A stretch of DNA of 64,000 bases from Paenibacillus cremeus (GCF_007786445.1 NZ_VNJI01000039.1:1-64000); one strand, 5' to 3'. Numbered from the stretch's first letter, positions 53,701 to 62,703 are shown. Numbers and translations are program-made. Notes: generated by a model not told the origin, from the letters alone.

Positions 53701-56700
53701 TCTTGAACATGGGATTAGGTCAGTATGCGGTAGTGAGTCCTTACCATAGCCCGATCAATTTAGGCAGCACATGGGGAGGCAGCTATGAATACGATCCGTA
53801 TCTGCAAGAAATCGTAACTAAAGTCGGTGTGGCATACGCCGGATCCGATTCCATGCCGGTTAGCTGGATGCGCTATCACCTTTCGGATAAAAGCGTGCAT
53901 GCTACGGGGAATGTTACTTACGGTTTGACTAGAACTGGTGGGTACGTATCCGGATCTTATATCTCGGGAACACTCCCACAGTTTTCAAATGGCAGACAGC
54001 TTGGCCATACTGCAAAACTAAAATTTGGTACGGACTACAAAGAAATCGATCTAACAACTAGAACCATTAGTTCGTATCATGAATCAGATATGCTTCATCC
54101 GTATGATGTGCAGTCTTACACTACCATTCCGGCTTTACCGCAGTATAGTGAAGCGGTCTATGTAGGTAATCCTTACAGCAGCGTTTCTGTGGGACCGTTT
54201 GATAACCTTTTTTGCTCAAAATCAGGTGCATGCCAGCAAGATGGCATGGGAAATTACTACGGCCTCATAACGTATGGTGGAGTGCCTAATCTGGTCAAAT
54301 TTGATGTGGTGTCTGGAATACCTACCCAAATCAAATCGGGTGTATCGGACTCGGTTGTCGAGGTAGCGGAAGATGGACATTACGTGAAAATCCATCGTAA
54401 TGCCTATTACGATTGTCCATGCGGATCTGATTCAGATTCCGGAGACTGGAGCACGGCCTACCCACCTTATGATTATTGGATAGACGCAACAAATGGGAGT
54501 ATGTTGTCTAGCCAACCGGTGGGTTATAGCCCGCCAGAGAATAAGGCTGCACTAAGTGTGTCACAAAATGGGTACTATCCTAAATATACATCGAACACGT
54601 ATTGGACGACTTGTACGGATAGTGAAAGCGGATCGACCTGGTCTTGCCAAGAGACAGCAATAACCTACCCTATGACAGATTATAATTCAGGGACAGCCGT
54701 AGGTGTTTCTGCTCTAAGCCCAAGAGATGTTCGATTCTTAAATGATACGGATTATTTGGTTGGCTCATCCATATTTAGCTATACGCCTTACACGGGTCAG
54801 TCTAGCTATTCTAATGAATCCGTTACCTTTGGCCAATTGATAAACGCCGGATCGACTCCACTTACCAATGGTACGGTATCATGGTTAATGCGATTTAACA
54901 CCAAGCTTCATCCGAACTATTCAGCGGGTATGGGCTTTAAAATTCAAAATGCCCAGAGCATGTACCGCGTGGAAGCTTACGGTAGCTACATTTCCGTAGT
55001 AAAGATTGTCAACGGAAGAAAGACGGTGCTGCAGCAGGTGTCTCGGACGATTCCCATTGAAAAATGGATATCGTATCAAGTCAAAATATCCGGGACGCAT
55101 ATTAAAGTGTACGAAGACGGTGGATTAGCTCTTGATGTGTACGATGGGACGTATACGACAGGGTCCATCGGACCGTACTCCACCGCGGATGGTACGGAGT
55201 TCAAGGGCGTATCGATCATGCAAAGCACTCCGGGTACGGAATTTGATACGCCTGGCGTAGCCATTGTTGATACGGATGTGACGTATGACGCAACCTATGA
55301 AGACCCCGAACACGATCCGCGATTGGATTCAGGAACGCAGTGGGTATACCATCACGTCGATACAACGAAATTTTTAGATGCTGGGGATGGAAAATCAGGT
55401 CTTTCTTCGCTCGATGGGCGAACGGTCAACACGGTGTTCCCTCGATTTGATAAAGTCGGGGTGTACAAGATTGATTACCGTGTTCCCGATGATACACACC
55501 CATATCACCGGATTGCTTACGGGGATTTATTATTCCAAACGTACTCAAAATATTCGGATTACGCAACAAAGTATCTCATTGTTCACCGTAGACCGATTTC
55601 GATATTCACGGTCGCTGTAACTGGCAGCAACACCGTGGCCTGGACGGACTACTCGTATGATCCGGATAGATGCTACTCGCACGGAAGCTGTCAGGCAGGC
55701 TACACGACCAATAACGGAATCTACGCTGAAAAGTATTATTACATTACGCCGAGTGGTTCAATTGTGCAGGGTAGACTCAAAAGCCCAACGGAAACCGGGT
55801 CGTATATTGTTGGGAAAGCTGTGGGCGACGAATACAATGCTTGGTCAGATTACTACGAGCAAACGATTTCCATTTCTGCGACAGCTGCACCGAACAATCC
55901 ACCGGTTGTTGCCCTGACGTTCCCAACTGGTTCCTATGTGAACCCAACGCCGGTCAGCTTGATTCCTACGATAACATGGAATATGTGGGATCCCGATCCA
56001 GATACAACCTATACTGTCTTTAATCTGAACATTAAAGACGAATGGGGTAATTGTATAGAGTGCGTCAAGAATCGTTCCATGAATACGAAAGGTACTTCTT
56101 GGTCTTGGACAATGGATTTGCCGCTTTCGATGGGGCAGAAATATCAAGTGGAAGTGCAAATCGCTGATGACGGTAGCTTATGGTCGCCTTGGAGTACGAT
56201 TGGCTGGATGGCCACGAATAGCCCTCCTGCTGCGTATATGAGTAATCCATGGGGTACTCAGGCTGATCCAACCATCTTTACTACGGTTCGACCGACGATG
56301 GTTTGGAGCCAAACTGACCCGGACCCTGGCACTGTATTCCTATACGATGAAATCCAAATTACGAACGAAGATAATACCGTCATGATTTGGGATAGCGGAA
56401 AGGTATGGGAAAACACAACATCTAACGTAGGTAGTTTGCCAGTAGGGATCGACTTACCCGTGGGCCAAAAAATGCGTGTTAGAGTTAAGGTGTGGGACAA
56501 TTACGGCGCCGAGTCCAATTGGTCTCCGCAGGCCTGGATGCTCATTGTTCCAAGTCCACCGCCACCAACAATTGATACCGACACGGATTTTGACCAGCGA
56601 ATGAATCCTGATAGTTATCCGGTCGTCGTTCTTGATCGGCACATCACGATCCGCTTTGATGGAACGTACAATTTTGATCGACATGTCTTATTCCCGTTTG

Positions 56701-57902
56701 ATGTCTATAGCAACGACATGTCGCAGCTGTACCCAAGTAATACCCTCATCGATGTCGGAGCGATTGCCACATTCTATATGCCAACGTGGAACGATGAAGG
56801 AACCTTTGCGGTCTATGCGAAGCAATGTATGTACGGCACTTGCCGTGAAGACTACCTGAACGTAAGCGTGGCGGGCAGAGTGTTCGATTTCCGGATTTCA
56901 GATATCGGGGATTTGAGATTTGAAGATGTATTCCGGACAGCACGCGGATCGAAATTGCCGACAGGCAATGAGTATTTTTCTGGTGGACGCGACGAGAATG
57001 GTGCACCAACGGAAATGTATGGCAAGGACACTTGGATATTGCCCGTTCGACCAGGATCCCATCCGGGTCAACCAGCTGCCGTCGTGCATAATGGTTATGC
57101 GTTGTACTTTAGCTTTAAAACGATTGGTCCATATTGGGGCAGGGGCGATGGAATCAAGATTGATCCAACCTTCTGGTTCATTCCGAAAGCCGGGGGCAAC
57201 GCCACAAAAGTCGACTTGTACTACGATACCAGTGGTTCATCGAATAAGATGATAAAAGTTGGGTCAGCGGAAGATGTGAGTTTGTACCAACCGAAATACG
57301 TGTTGGCAGACCCGCTCCGGAATGTAACGGATGCGGAAATTGATGATGCAGCCGGCTACGAGTACACCAACATTTTGACGCCGTTTGAGCGATCGACAAT
57401 GACGTGGGCTCGATTTTACGAGATGTTCCGCACCAGACAGGTTGCTCTTGGGAGCGGATACGGTGACATTCATCTTTCGTATCAATCTCGGACCCTCATT
57501 GGCGATGTACCGGCAGGAGCGAACGCTGCCGCTGCGCAGCGAAGTGTACAGCAGTGGTATGGGGAGTACCATATCCCGATCGCTCCGTACATTCTGCCAG
57601 CGGGGACAAATATTTTGACCTTGGCCGATCAGTATCACGGATCGCTGACGGGGTTTGAATCTGAGTTTATGAAAGATGGTTACATCGTCGTAAACTTCGG
57701 CATTTACACTCTGAAAAATTATGATCCGACGACAAAGGTTCTTGGTTACAACGCACCACGAACGAATATGTGGGCCGTTGAGGGGCAGATAAACTCAGCA
57801 ACGGACTGGAGAGGGCGAATGCTCAACTTCAAAAGTGGCGATCTTCTCCTCTATGATGCGGATTACAGTATCCGTAACGATTACATGGGAGTCGGTCGGT
57901 AA
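50763..57902 (+). CDS. Very large secreted multidomain protein (CARDB/PKD-like, 2,379 residues)
   Basis: A signal peptide (ALVIFILLLDIANLVFPLL) is followed by an N-terminal beta region. A CARDB-like domain (~335-445; PDLIPVSITSGTACIEAGVSTTFTYTVRNNG) and PKD or Ig-like segments follow (for example SYSDPDGDPVTFEWYFG and NNSYSPDGDTVVIYRV). A large ~350-residue region resembles a propeller or jelly-roll, and a LamG-like fold lies near 1400-1480 (NGTVSWLMRFNT...MGFKIQNAQSMYRVEAYGS). Ig-like 'NPPVVALTFP..WNMWDPDPDT' repeats follow (~1710-1930), then a conserved C-terminal domain ending FKSGDLLLYDADYSIRNDY. There is no SLH, sortase or membrane anchor. It would be exported and perhaps held by the SLH protein upstream or the pilus. 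An adhesin role is inferred. Confidence 0.75.
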   Translation: MRGCFGKALVIFILLLDIANLVFPLLTFASSPNSLIVSFDAGYAASGTLEGSKQLGLSGKIVTDWELIVGGVSQGRTGTYSSGSDTLTFTMSAHGGLKEKVIGREKTDPGHAIWRDLSGKKWQNQGADTDKFQFTGADEDGNGVSEVPGVIPSSGYNMTTGQSNQPYPDKLRYYYSVPHLKNQNYNDEGSAVTYSNSAKPPDSFYPERLPNGDVVDIRSDGWKTKYDAYQVLKPYVISNSITIVDAEGLSDNTYPYYYGQGQDGYGQISVRRMLDSYNSDPTFDYECLVATCGPTTSGVEGRNYYLSSTTYWEAYTYHYKGEIKVTYEDPQKPDLIPVSITSGTACIEAGVSTTFTYTVRNNGTDTSQSFRSRVTSGGTDVANSPFIANGLLSGSAHEKSGTFNHTFSTAGSYSFKFIVDIDGDIDEGAGEGNNTLDQAVTVMAPGGCSGGPPPNEPSPNIDADFTILKSTMPWKDFNTFTPTKINVTGACNYTKHHFEVYQRPGAADEARWLYSDITDKTAGVPMGYPYPTRPGAAAFTPGTVTVGMIVETDCGEHTSVWKTFEITFNNQPPQLQIGWVKPSDPSNAISTAIVGDTLNLRVLSYSDPDGDPVTFEWYFGSSFSTWVKSLPGLKGWSSPYTASQYTSIVASVVGSHDVCAVAKDNNGGVSQKACTSVSVVGPEPIPIINGASTVREGRTLNPPLDGNSSYSPVPGRTIDHTKDEWWSVLNYSDGTSATISGLPTSFSKPGTAKVFLNVFDNTGLKSVDPALHSVTILPDAPPVIQFDYSTTMTRSTKYFKNNSYSPDGDTVVIYRVNYGYDANNSGSCNPMENLISSDDQLFAFTPTLVGKYCFRVFAQEDYGKNASQDYTVEVINDNPTVDFTVTGTAEEPNPSTIIGYSTDQLLGWTNTSLDKWATLNTWSRGPGGTLMSAIRKNGTPSYSIPLGGTWGFSQRNISLSPSYPISSVLEYLGNDELFVILNMGLGQYAVVSPYHSPINLGSTWGGSYEYDPYLQEIVTKVGVAYAGSDSMPVSWMRYHLSDKSVHATGNVTYGLTRTGGYVSGSYISGTLPQFSNGRQLGHTAKLKFGTDYKEIDLTTRTISSYHESDMLHPYDVQSYTTIPALPQYSEAVYVGNPYSSVSVGPFDNLFCSKSGACQQDGMGNYYGLITYGGVPNLVKFDVVSGIPTQIKSGVSDSVVEVAEDGHYVKIHRNAYYDCPCGSDSDSGDWSTAYPPYDYWIDATNGSMLSSQPVGYSPPENKAALSVSQNGYYPKYTSNTYWTTCTDSESGSTWSCQETAITYPMTDYNSGTAVGVSALSPRDVRFLNDTDYLVGSSIFSYTPYTGQSSYSNESVTFGQLINAGSTPLTNGTVSWLMRFNTKLHPNYSAGMGFKIQNAQSMYRVEAYGSYISVVKIVNGRKTVLQQVSRTIPIEKWISYQVKISGTHIKVYEDGGLALDVYDGTYTTGSIGPYSTADGTEFKGVSIMQSTPGTEFDTPGVAIVDTDVTYDATYEDPEHDPRLDSGTQWVYHHVDTTKFLDAGDGKSGLSSLDGRTVNTVFPRFDKVGVYKIDYRVPDDTHPYHRIAYGDLLFQTYSKYSDYATKYLIVHRRPISIFTVAVTGSNTVAWTDYSYDPDRCYSHGSCQAGYTTNNGIYAEKYYYITPSGSIVQGRLKSPTETGSYIVGKAVGDEYNAWSDYYEQTISISATAAPNNPPVVALTFPTGSYVNPTPVSLIPTITWNMWDPDPDTTYTVFNLNIKDEWGNCIECVKNRSMNTKGTSWSWTMDLPLSMGQKYQVEVQIADDGSLWSPWSTIGWMATNSPPAAYMSNPWGTQADPTIFTTVRPTMVWSQTDPDPGTVFLYDEIQITNEDNTVMIWDSGKVWENTTSNVGSLPVGIDLPVGQKMRVRVKVWDNYGAESNWSPQAWMLIVPSPPPPTIDTDTDFDQRMNPDSYPVVVLDRHITIRFDGTYNFDRHVLFPFDVYSNDMSQLYPSNTLIDVGAIATFYMPTWNDEGTFAVYAKQCMYGTCREDYLNVSVAGRVFDFRISDIGDLRFEDVFRTARGSKLPTGNEYFSGGRDENGAPTEMYGKDTWILPVRPGSHPGQPAAVVHNGYALYFSFKTIGPYWGRGDGIKIDPTFWFIPKAGGNATKVDLYYDTSGSSNKMIKVGSAEDVSLYQPKYVLADPLRNVTDAEIDDAAGYEYTNILTPFERSTMTWARFYEMFRTRQVALGSGYGDIHLSYQSRTLIGDVPAGANAAAAQRSVQQWYGEYHIPIAPYILPAGTNILTLADQYHGSLTGFESEFMKDGYIVVNFGIYTLKNYDPTTKVLGYNAPRTNMWAVEGQINSATDWRGRMLNFKSGDLLLYDADYSIRNDYMGVGR

Positions 57903-57910
57903 AGGTAGTA

Positions 57911-57944
57911 GCCGCAGCAGCACATTGCTGCGGCCTATTTTTTT
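57911..57944 (+). terminator. Terminator of the surface-protein operon
   Basis: GCCGCAGCA-GCACAT-TGCTGCGGC then CTA and seven T. Confidence 0.85.
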
Positions 57945-57977
57945 AATAAGATGAAGAACATTTAGGAGGCGACTTCT

Positions 57978-58328
57978 TTGAAAGTAAATTATACCGTTGT
58001 TAAAGATATACTGCAGCGAAACATCCTACTGTATTCGGGAAATATAGAGGTTCGAAAAGCACTGGAGGAATCACTGCAGCAGATGGATCAGACGTTTCTT
58101 GCGGAGAATCTTCCAGGGCAACTCCCGAAGGAATCGGAAGAAAGAGAGCAGCATCGTATAGCTTATAATAGGCTAAGTAAGGCACTTTGGATCAAATTTC
58201 TTGTGCCAACATCACGTTTCCGTAAGCTTAGCACCAATGAGCTGGAGCGAATGTATAAGGTAATTAGGGAAGATAAATCGCTCGACGATGCGTATGCTTA
58301 TGCTATAAGTGCCCGCTCCCCTCTATAA
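57978..58328 (+). CDS. Unrecognised 116-residue protein upstream of the diguanylate cyclase
   Basis: TTG start with AGGAGG 8 nt ahead. The product is helical and charged, with no membrane segment. It is 21 bp from the cyclase start and probably shares its transcript. Function unknown. Confidence 0.6.
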   Translation: MKVNYTVVKDILQRNILLYSGNIEVRKALEESLQQMDQTFLAENLPGQLPKESEEREQHRIAYNRLSKALWIKFLVPTSRFRKLSTNELERMYKVIREDKSLDDAYAYAISARSPL

Positions 58329-58349
58329 CGAAAACAAAGGGTGACCGTA

Positions 58350-59501
58350 ATGAATTTTAATCCTGCAATCATACCAGCTTTAGTTATATTATCTGTTCTC
58401 GGCTGTATGTTTACCATGGGTTACATGTTATATCGTAGATGGCGAGGCAACATGTACTTAATTTTCACTGTCTCTACGGGTATGGCGCTTTTATCCCAAT
58501 TGATACTCGTATTCCTTACAGGAAGCGGAAGTAAACCTTCAGTCATAGGGCCGATGCAATCTTTTGTGAATCTCCTCTCCTTTATTCTGCTCCAAGGCGG
58601 ATTCTTTCACATTTTTAATCCAAAGCTGAAAAAAGAGTTTTACGTATTCCTCTTGGCTACCGCGGGATCGTTACTATTGGCCAGCTTCTTTTTCTTCGTT
58701 TCTGCACTTTTTGTTGGGATTGCACTAACTATACTGAACATAGGCTTTACAGTCTTCTTGTATTTCGGGGCCTTACCACGATTGACCAAGAGGGAAAAAT
58801 TTCTCGCGGTATTCATTTTGAATGTATGTACGTCGATCAGCGTTCTTTTATATAGTATCCTTGAAAGTCCGTTCCTATTGATTGTGTCCTTTACGCTAGG
58901 CTTAGCCACACTTTCTATGTTGTTCATTATTTTATTTGATAGAATCATAGACTTGATGCAAGCCGTTTCCTATTCTTCGGTGACTGATGGCTTAACAGGC
59001 CTGTATCAGAAGCATTACTTCAAGAAGAAGGTGAACGAAGCCATAGCTGCTGGAAAACCTTGTTCGGTGATTTTTAGTGATCTCGATAATTTCAAACGTC
59101 TCAATGATACGCAAGGACACCAAATTGGTGATATCATGCTTAAACTGGCGGCAAAAATCATGAAAGAGGTTTGCGACGAAATTGGTATCGGAGGTCGGTA
59201 CGGAGGCGAGGAAATTGTTGCACTCATTACCGATCATACCGATCATCGAAGCGACCCTGCGATCGTTGCGGAAAAGTACCGCGCGAGAATCGAAAGTGAA
59301 TCAAAAAAAGATGGATATTACCCAATTACGGTTAGTGTTGGATTCAGCCGGATTAATAGCGATGCTACTGATGCAGATGAATTTATTCGACAAGCGGATG
59401 ATGCCATGTATTTATCCAAAACCTCGGGCAAAAACAAAATCTCCGATTTCGCTGCATTGCGAGGTGAGATGGACAAGAAGGCAGCAGCAATGGCACCGTA
59501 G
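58350..59501 (+). CDS. Membrane-bound diguanylate cyclase (GGDEF)
   Basis: 383 residues from ATG 58350 (AAAGGGTG ahead; a GTG three codons earlier overlaps it). About six or seven membrane segments fill residues 1-200. The GGDEF domain has the metal-binding SDLDNFKRLNDTQGH and the active loop GGEEI (~285-289), a known active variant. No RxxD inhibition site precedes it at the usual five-residue spacing. It makes cyclic di-GMP, which controls surface attachment and often pili, a fitting neighbour for the Tad-like and adhesin genes. No c-di-GMP effector or phosphodiesterase is seen in the window. Confidence 0.85.
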   Translation: MNFNPAIIPALVILSVLGCMFTMGYMLYRRWRGNMYLIFTVSTGMALLSQLILVFLTGSGSKPSVIGPMQSFVNLLSFILLQGGFFHIFNPKLKKEFYVFLLATAGSLLLASFFFFVSALFVGIALTILNIGFTVFLYFGALPRLTKREKFLAVFILNVCTSISVLLYSILESPFLLIVSFTLGLATLSMLFIILFDRIIDLMQAVSYSSVTDGLTGLYQKHYFKKKVNEAIAAGKPCSVIFSDLDNFKRLNDTQGHQIGDIMLKLAAKIMKEVCDEIGIGGRYGGEEIVALITDHTDHRSDPAIVAEKYRARIESESKKDGYYPITVSVGFSRINSDATDADEFIRQADDAMYLSKTSGKNKISDFAALRGEMDKKAAAMAP

Positions 59502-59583
59502 GGGAAATAAGACGCGGATCCACTGATCTCTTGAGTATTAATTGAATATAATAGAGAAACCAAAAAAATTAGGAGCGAGCGGA

Positions 59584-59629
59584 AGCACCGTTAGCGTATG
59601 GGAGAACCATGCCTATCGGTGTTTTTTTC
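59584..59629 (+). terminator. Terminator hairpin before the 59646 gene
   Basis: GGAAGCACCGTTAG..ATGG / CCAT..CTATCGGTG then seven T. It starts about 25 nt after the start expected from TATAAT at 59547-59552, and 17 nt before the ATG at 59646. It could also simply end the cyclase transcript. Confidence 0.7.
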
Positions 59630-59645
59630 ATGAGGAGATTTCATT

Positions 59646-59846
59646 ATGGACAATCACACGCGTCTTAAAAGTGATATGATAATGGGCAGCGTACTGGATG
59701 GAATCCGGTCCGGGGCGCCGATCCGGTGGGACTGGATGAATCCTGACTATGCGGCGACAATCGTCTTTGTTGGTGATAAAGGCCGGTCCGCCCGGAAGAG
59801 CATCGTTCGTAAAATGGCTACTAAGCGATCAAGGTCAACTTGGTAA
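59646..59846 (+). CDS. Unrecognised 66-residue protein
   Basis: ATG 59646 with GAGGAG 8 nt ahead, directly after the leader hairpin. Basic C-terminus (GRSARKSIVRKMATKRSRSTW). No family recognised. Confidence 0.5.
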   Translation: MDNHTRLKSDMIMGSVLDGIRSGAPIRWDWMNPDYAATIVFVGDKGRSARKSIVRKMATKRSRSTW

Positions 59847-59957
59847 CCCTCGTAATGAGATTTTTAACCAAACGTAAGATGATTAAAAAGAGCGGAATCG
59901 AAGAAAAAAGCAGACATCGCAATGACGAGAAAGATGGTTGAAAGCTTGCTGCGTCAC

Positions 59958-60230
59958 TCAACCAAAAAAACGATGATATAAGTACAGACAAGCCCATAGC
60001 GCCAAAGCAAGCCACAAACCGATGATTAATGCCCCAGTAAACCAATTTTTGGGCTTCCTGGCTTTTCTCCGTTCCTCCGCCTGCGCCCGGTATCCTTCCA
60101 AGACCTCAGAAGGAAAAAGACGGAGCGTTAGATATACCCCCAGAGGAACAAGGAGCAGGTCATCCAGATACCCCACTACGGGTATGAAATCAGGTATGAG
60201 ATTCACCGGACTGAAGGCATAGGCGACCAC
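59958..60230 (-). CDS. DUF1232/YkvA-like membrane protein, N-terminus altered
   Basis: 90 residues from a GTG at 60228-60230, containing the DUF1232 core AYAFSPVNLIPDFIPVVGYLDDLLLVPLG and a C-terminal membrane segment (GALIIGLWLALALWACLYLY). The usual ~40-residue N-terminus is missing. Instead the frame runs back in-frame through low-complexity AT-rich DNA (IKIIKLI-like, to about 60349) with no ATG or ribosome site before a stop. It is probably a damaged or rebuilt gene. Likely chromosomal family; function unknown. Confidence 0.6.
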   Translation of the reverse strand: MVAYAFSPVNLIPDFIPVVGYLDDLLLVPLGVYLTLRLFPSEVLEGYRAQAEERRKARKPKNWFTGALIIGLWLALALWACLYLYHRFFG

Positions 60231-60251
60231 GCAAACTGCTATGATCTTTGC

Positions 60252-60349
60252 CGTTAACGTAATCAGTTTAATAATTTTGATCAGTTTAATAAATTTAATA
60301 AAATTAATATCTTTAATATCTTTAATAATTTTAATAGTTTTAATATCCC
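60252..60349. repeat. AT-rich simple repeat (TTTAATA-type)
   Basis: About ten degenerate 9-mers such as TTTAATATC and TTTAATAAT/AAATTTAAT in tandem. They fuse in frame to the DUF1232 core on the minus strand and give an ISLIIL-like frame on the plus strand. Probably slippage-grown DNA. Confidence 0.7.
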
Positions 60350-60843
60350 CAGAAAATCATTGCCCGATCCACCCCTGTATCGCGCCAAACACCACTCAAC
60401 TACAAGAACAGAACATCGCCATTAATATATGGCTTATAAGCTTTACAAAGCGAATACCCACCATTTAATTGCAATCTAAGAGGTCCCCGGCGGGTCAGGT
60501 TACGCACGCGATTGCTAGTCACTTTTTGCACCCTGGAAGGAATTTTGAGAAATTAGTTTGGAATTCTTACGCGAAGATCCAGAAATACCGAATCGCTTTT
60601 CATGTATTGGTATTGCTTGCTTAACAATGAAGAGCACACCATTCTTTGCCAGATGCCCACACTCATTTGTTAATGTTATTAGAATTTGTCGCATCACGTT
60701 CAATGATAATGGAGGGGTCTTCAAGGGTGTGCCGATCAAGGGTGATTTCTTAGAGCCGACTTGTACGAACGATTCAGCATGCAATGCATCATGGCTAATG
60801 TGAACTATGCAATGGAACCGCATTAGATGGTGTATTAGCTAGC
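60350..60843. other. Gap without a recognised gene
   Basis: About 490 bp. Opposing 81- and 102-codon frames at 60515-60823 lack ribosome sites and matches. It may be remnant sequence of the decaying helicase region. Confidence 0.35.
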
Positions 60844-61444
60844 TTGTGGGTGCCGCGGGAATGGACAATTCAATGGCTCACAGGAGCGGGGTCTGGAAAA
60901 CCAGAGATCGGGGCACTTGTCGGGTGTCCGTATCTGTCATTCGAGGAGAAGGAGCGAATCAAAGGGCGCGTTGAGCTATTACGTGGACCGGGCCGACCGG
61001 AGGATATCCTTCGATCGATTGCAGTGATGCTGTCACAACCAAAGCAGTCAACAATAGTAGCTTTGGATCGGCGGTTTGAAGAAGACCTGGATATCCTCAT
61101 CGTGTACGCCCGCAACCATACTAACATCGAATTGTTTTTTTCGATACGTTCAGGGAATCATTTAGAAACGCCGCAATCTCATTTTGGGGAAATCAAGGGG
61201 TGTCTCCCTCATGTCCATGCACCGGTCAAAAGGACTTGAATTCGAGACTGTATACATTGTTGGAGCTTCTGAAAACATCGTTCCTTTCTACACGGCCAAA
61301 AGCCCGGAGGAAGTTGCCGAGGAGTGCCGACTTCTGCATGTAGCTATTACCAGAGCGCGGGATGAAGTATTGATCAGCTCCCCATCACACTTCCGTGGAA
61401 ATCGTTCTGCCGTATCCCCTATCCTTCTGGCAGTGTATCAATAA
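60844..61444 (+). pseudogene. Frameshifted, truncated UvrD/PcrA-type helicase
   Basis: The second frame (from about 61190) carries UvrD motif V (MHRSKGLEFETVYIVGASE) and motif VI (EECRLLHVAITRARDEVLIS). The first frame (60844-61200) encodes the stretch leading to it, ending GEIKG. The frame changes at the GGGGTG near 61200: one extra base turns an expected KGVSLMS into KGCLPH. The ATPase N-terminal half is absent. A GAGSGK at the start of the first frame looks like a Walker A but is too close to motif V, so an internal deletion is likely too. Confidence 0.75.
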
Positions 61445-61448
61445 GGGA

Positions 61449-61490
61449 CAAATGGACAAATGGATAAATGGCCCTATGCTAAAGGAGGTT
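61449..61490 (+). repeat. Dispersed repeat, copy 3
   Basis: AAATGGACAAATGG, then ATAAATGGCCCTA-TGCTAAAGGAGG. Shares the core with 31865 and 33221. Confidence 0.5.
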
Positions 61491-61581
61491 CTCCGGGGTG
61501 ATGAAAAGGGAAGGGGAGGGGGGCGAGAGTAGAGTGATCACGGAACATCAGGTAAAATAGGAATAGAAAGGGGTGACAAGT

Positions 61582-61785
61582 TTGTCTGATATTTCAATTT
61601 GTTCTGCCGTATGGCGATTAGTCGCATTAGTTGTTGTTCTAAAAATAATCCTGTTTAGATGGGAGCTATCCTTTTTCATCCCACGTAAGCTTCGGCAGAT
61701 GAATAATCTCTTACCCAAGGATATGCCGGAAGCAAAGAAGTCGCTTTCCTCTAATAATGTTTATGATGTGCTGGAACGTATCTAG
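61582..61785 (+). CDS. Unrecognised 67-residue membrane protein
   Basis: TTG 61582-61584 with AAAGGGGTGA 5 nt ahead. One membrane segment (VWRLVALVVVLKIILF) near the N-terminus and a charged tail. Function unknown. Confidence 0.5.
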   Translation: MSDISICSAVWRLVALVVVLKIILFRWELSFFIPRKLRQMNNLLPKDMPEAKKSLSSNNVYDVLERI

Positions 61786-61943
61786 AGACCGGGCATTCGC
61801 TTGCTGTTAATGCACAGTTCTTATTAAAATACCATAATCAGATTTTCAATAACTTCCGCCGTCATTCCCATTCCTGCCGCTGTTCTCGAAAACTACTAAG
61901 GATGAATAAATGCACCGAAAGGATTTGAAGGGAGTTAGAAATT

Positions 61944-62105
61944 ATGGCACATTGTCAGTCTTGTGGTGACAAGAAGGAAGAAAGAGAATTGATTCTTTTT
62001 GATGGTAATTCCCATCCTGAACTAGACGATCGATTCAAAGAAAAATTTTCTACTCCTATCTCAATTTGTTTGCCATGTTATTACGCGGTTACAGGATTAC
62101 GCTAA
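61944..62105 (+). CDS. 53-residue zinc-ribbon-like small protein
   Basis: ATG 61944-61946 with GGGAG 9 nt ahead. Two C-x2-C pairs (CQSCGD and CLPCYY) separated by ~38 residues would bind zinc. Function unknown. It may be an accessory protein of mobile-element origin. Confidence 0.55.
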   Translation: MAHCQSCGDKKEERELILFDGNSHPELDDRFKEKFSTPISICLPCYYAVTGLR

Positions 62106-62122
62106 AGGGTTATTGAGCTCCC

Positions 62123-62230
62123 ATGAAAATTAAAATCGCAGTTACTGAAAAAGTCCGCACTAAAGAGGACGCAGTTCATTCATTTTTTGAAAAGCGTCAG
62201 AAGGTGGGAAATCACAATCCATGGAATTAG
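62123..62230 (+). CDS. Possible 35-residue protein
   Basis: ATG 62123, 17 bp after the preceding stop, ending TAG 62228-62230. Lys-rich (MKIKIAVTEKVRTKEDAV). Only a weak ribosome site (TATTGAG). Possibly a fragment. Confidence 0.25.
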   Translation: MKIKIAVTEKVRTKEDAVHSFFEKRQKVGNHNPWN

Positions 62231-62254
62231 GAAGTAGCTGCAATTGTTACTGAG

Positions 62255-62605
62255 TATCCTAAGCATTCAGTCTTCGCACAGCATACTTTACAATGGACTG
62301 TTGTTTCTGTTTGTCATAGTAATCTTCGCCGAGATCGACATACATTTCTTTACGAGTTAAGAGATAGTAGGCAATCCTTAACATAGCATGGGCTACGTTT
62401 ATTGCTGCTCGTTTCTTACCTTGCTGATGGTACGTCTATACATCGCGCCTAGATAGTTCTTAGATGCTGCAACGGAATGGGCTGCTTCAACCAAAGCAGA
62501 TTTTAAATACTTGTTCCCGTTTGTGGTCTTGGCAGATTTCTTTTTACCCACCGTTTTTGAGTCATCTGAAGGGTCATGTTAAAAGCCGCTGCTGCTCGTC
62601 TTTAA
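62255..62605 (-). pseudogene. IS110-family transposase C-terminal fragment
   Basis: The minus strand reads GNKYLKSALVEAAHSVAASKNYLGAMYRR, then, after a frameshift near 62438, GKKRAAINVAHAMLRIAYYLLTRKEMYVDLGEDYYDK. This is the C-terminal (transposase 20) region of IS110/IS116/IS902 transposases. The RuvC-like N-terminal half and the conserved SerTnp segment are missing. Dead remnant. Confidence 0.8.
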
Positions 62606-62663
62606 TCGAATTGCGATCACTATCTTCGTTATTACAATAGCCACAGATACTAATGGGGATTAA

Positions 62664-62703
62664 AAAAGATGACTCCTGTACATCAATACAGGAATCATCT
62701 TTT
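62664..62703. terminator. Bidirectional terminator
   Basis: AAAAGATGACTCCTGTA and TACAGGAATCATCTTTT form a 17-bp stem with one mismatch. It lies about 65 bp past the end of the GC-rich gene at 62770. Confidence 0.65.

Noticed and set aside
60241..60468. Hydrophobic rightward frame rich in ISLI repeats
   Set aside because: It is the translation of AT-rich simple repeats opposite the DUF1232 gene.
60844..60960. GAGSGK read as the Walker A of an intact small ATPase
   Set aside because: The frame runs directly into UvrD motif V sequence after a frameshift, so it is part of a deleted helicase gene, not a separate ATPase.
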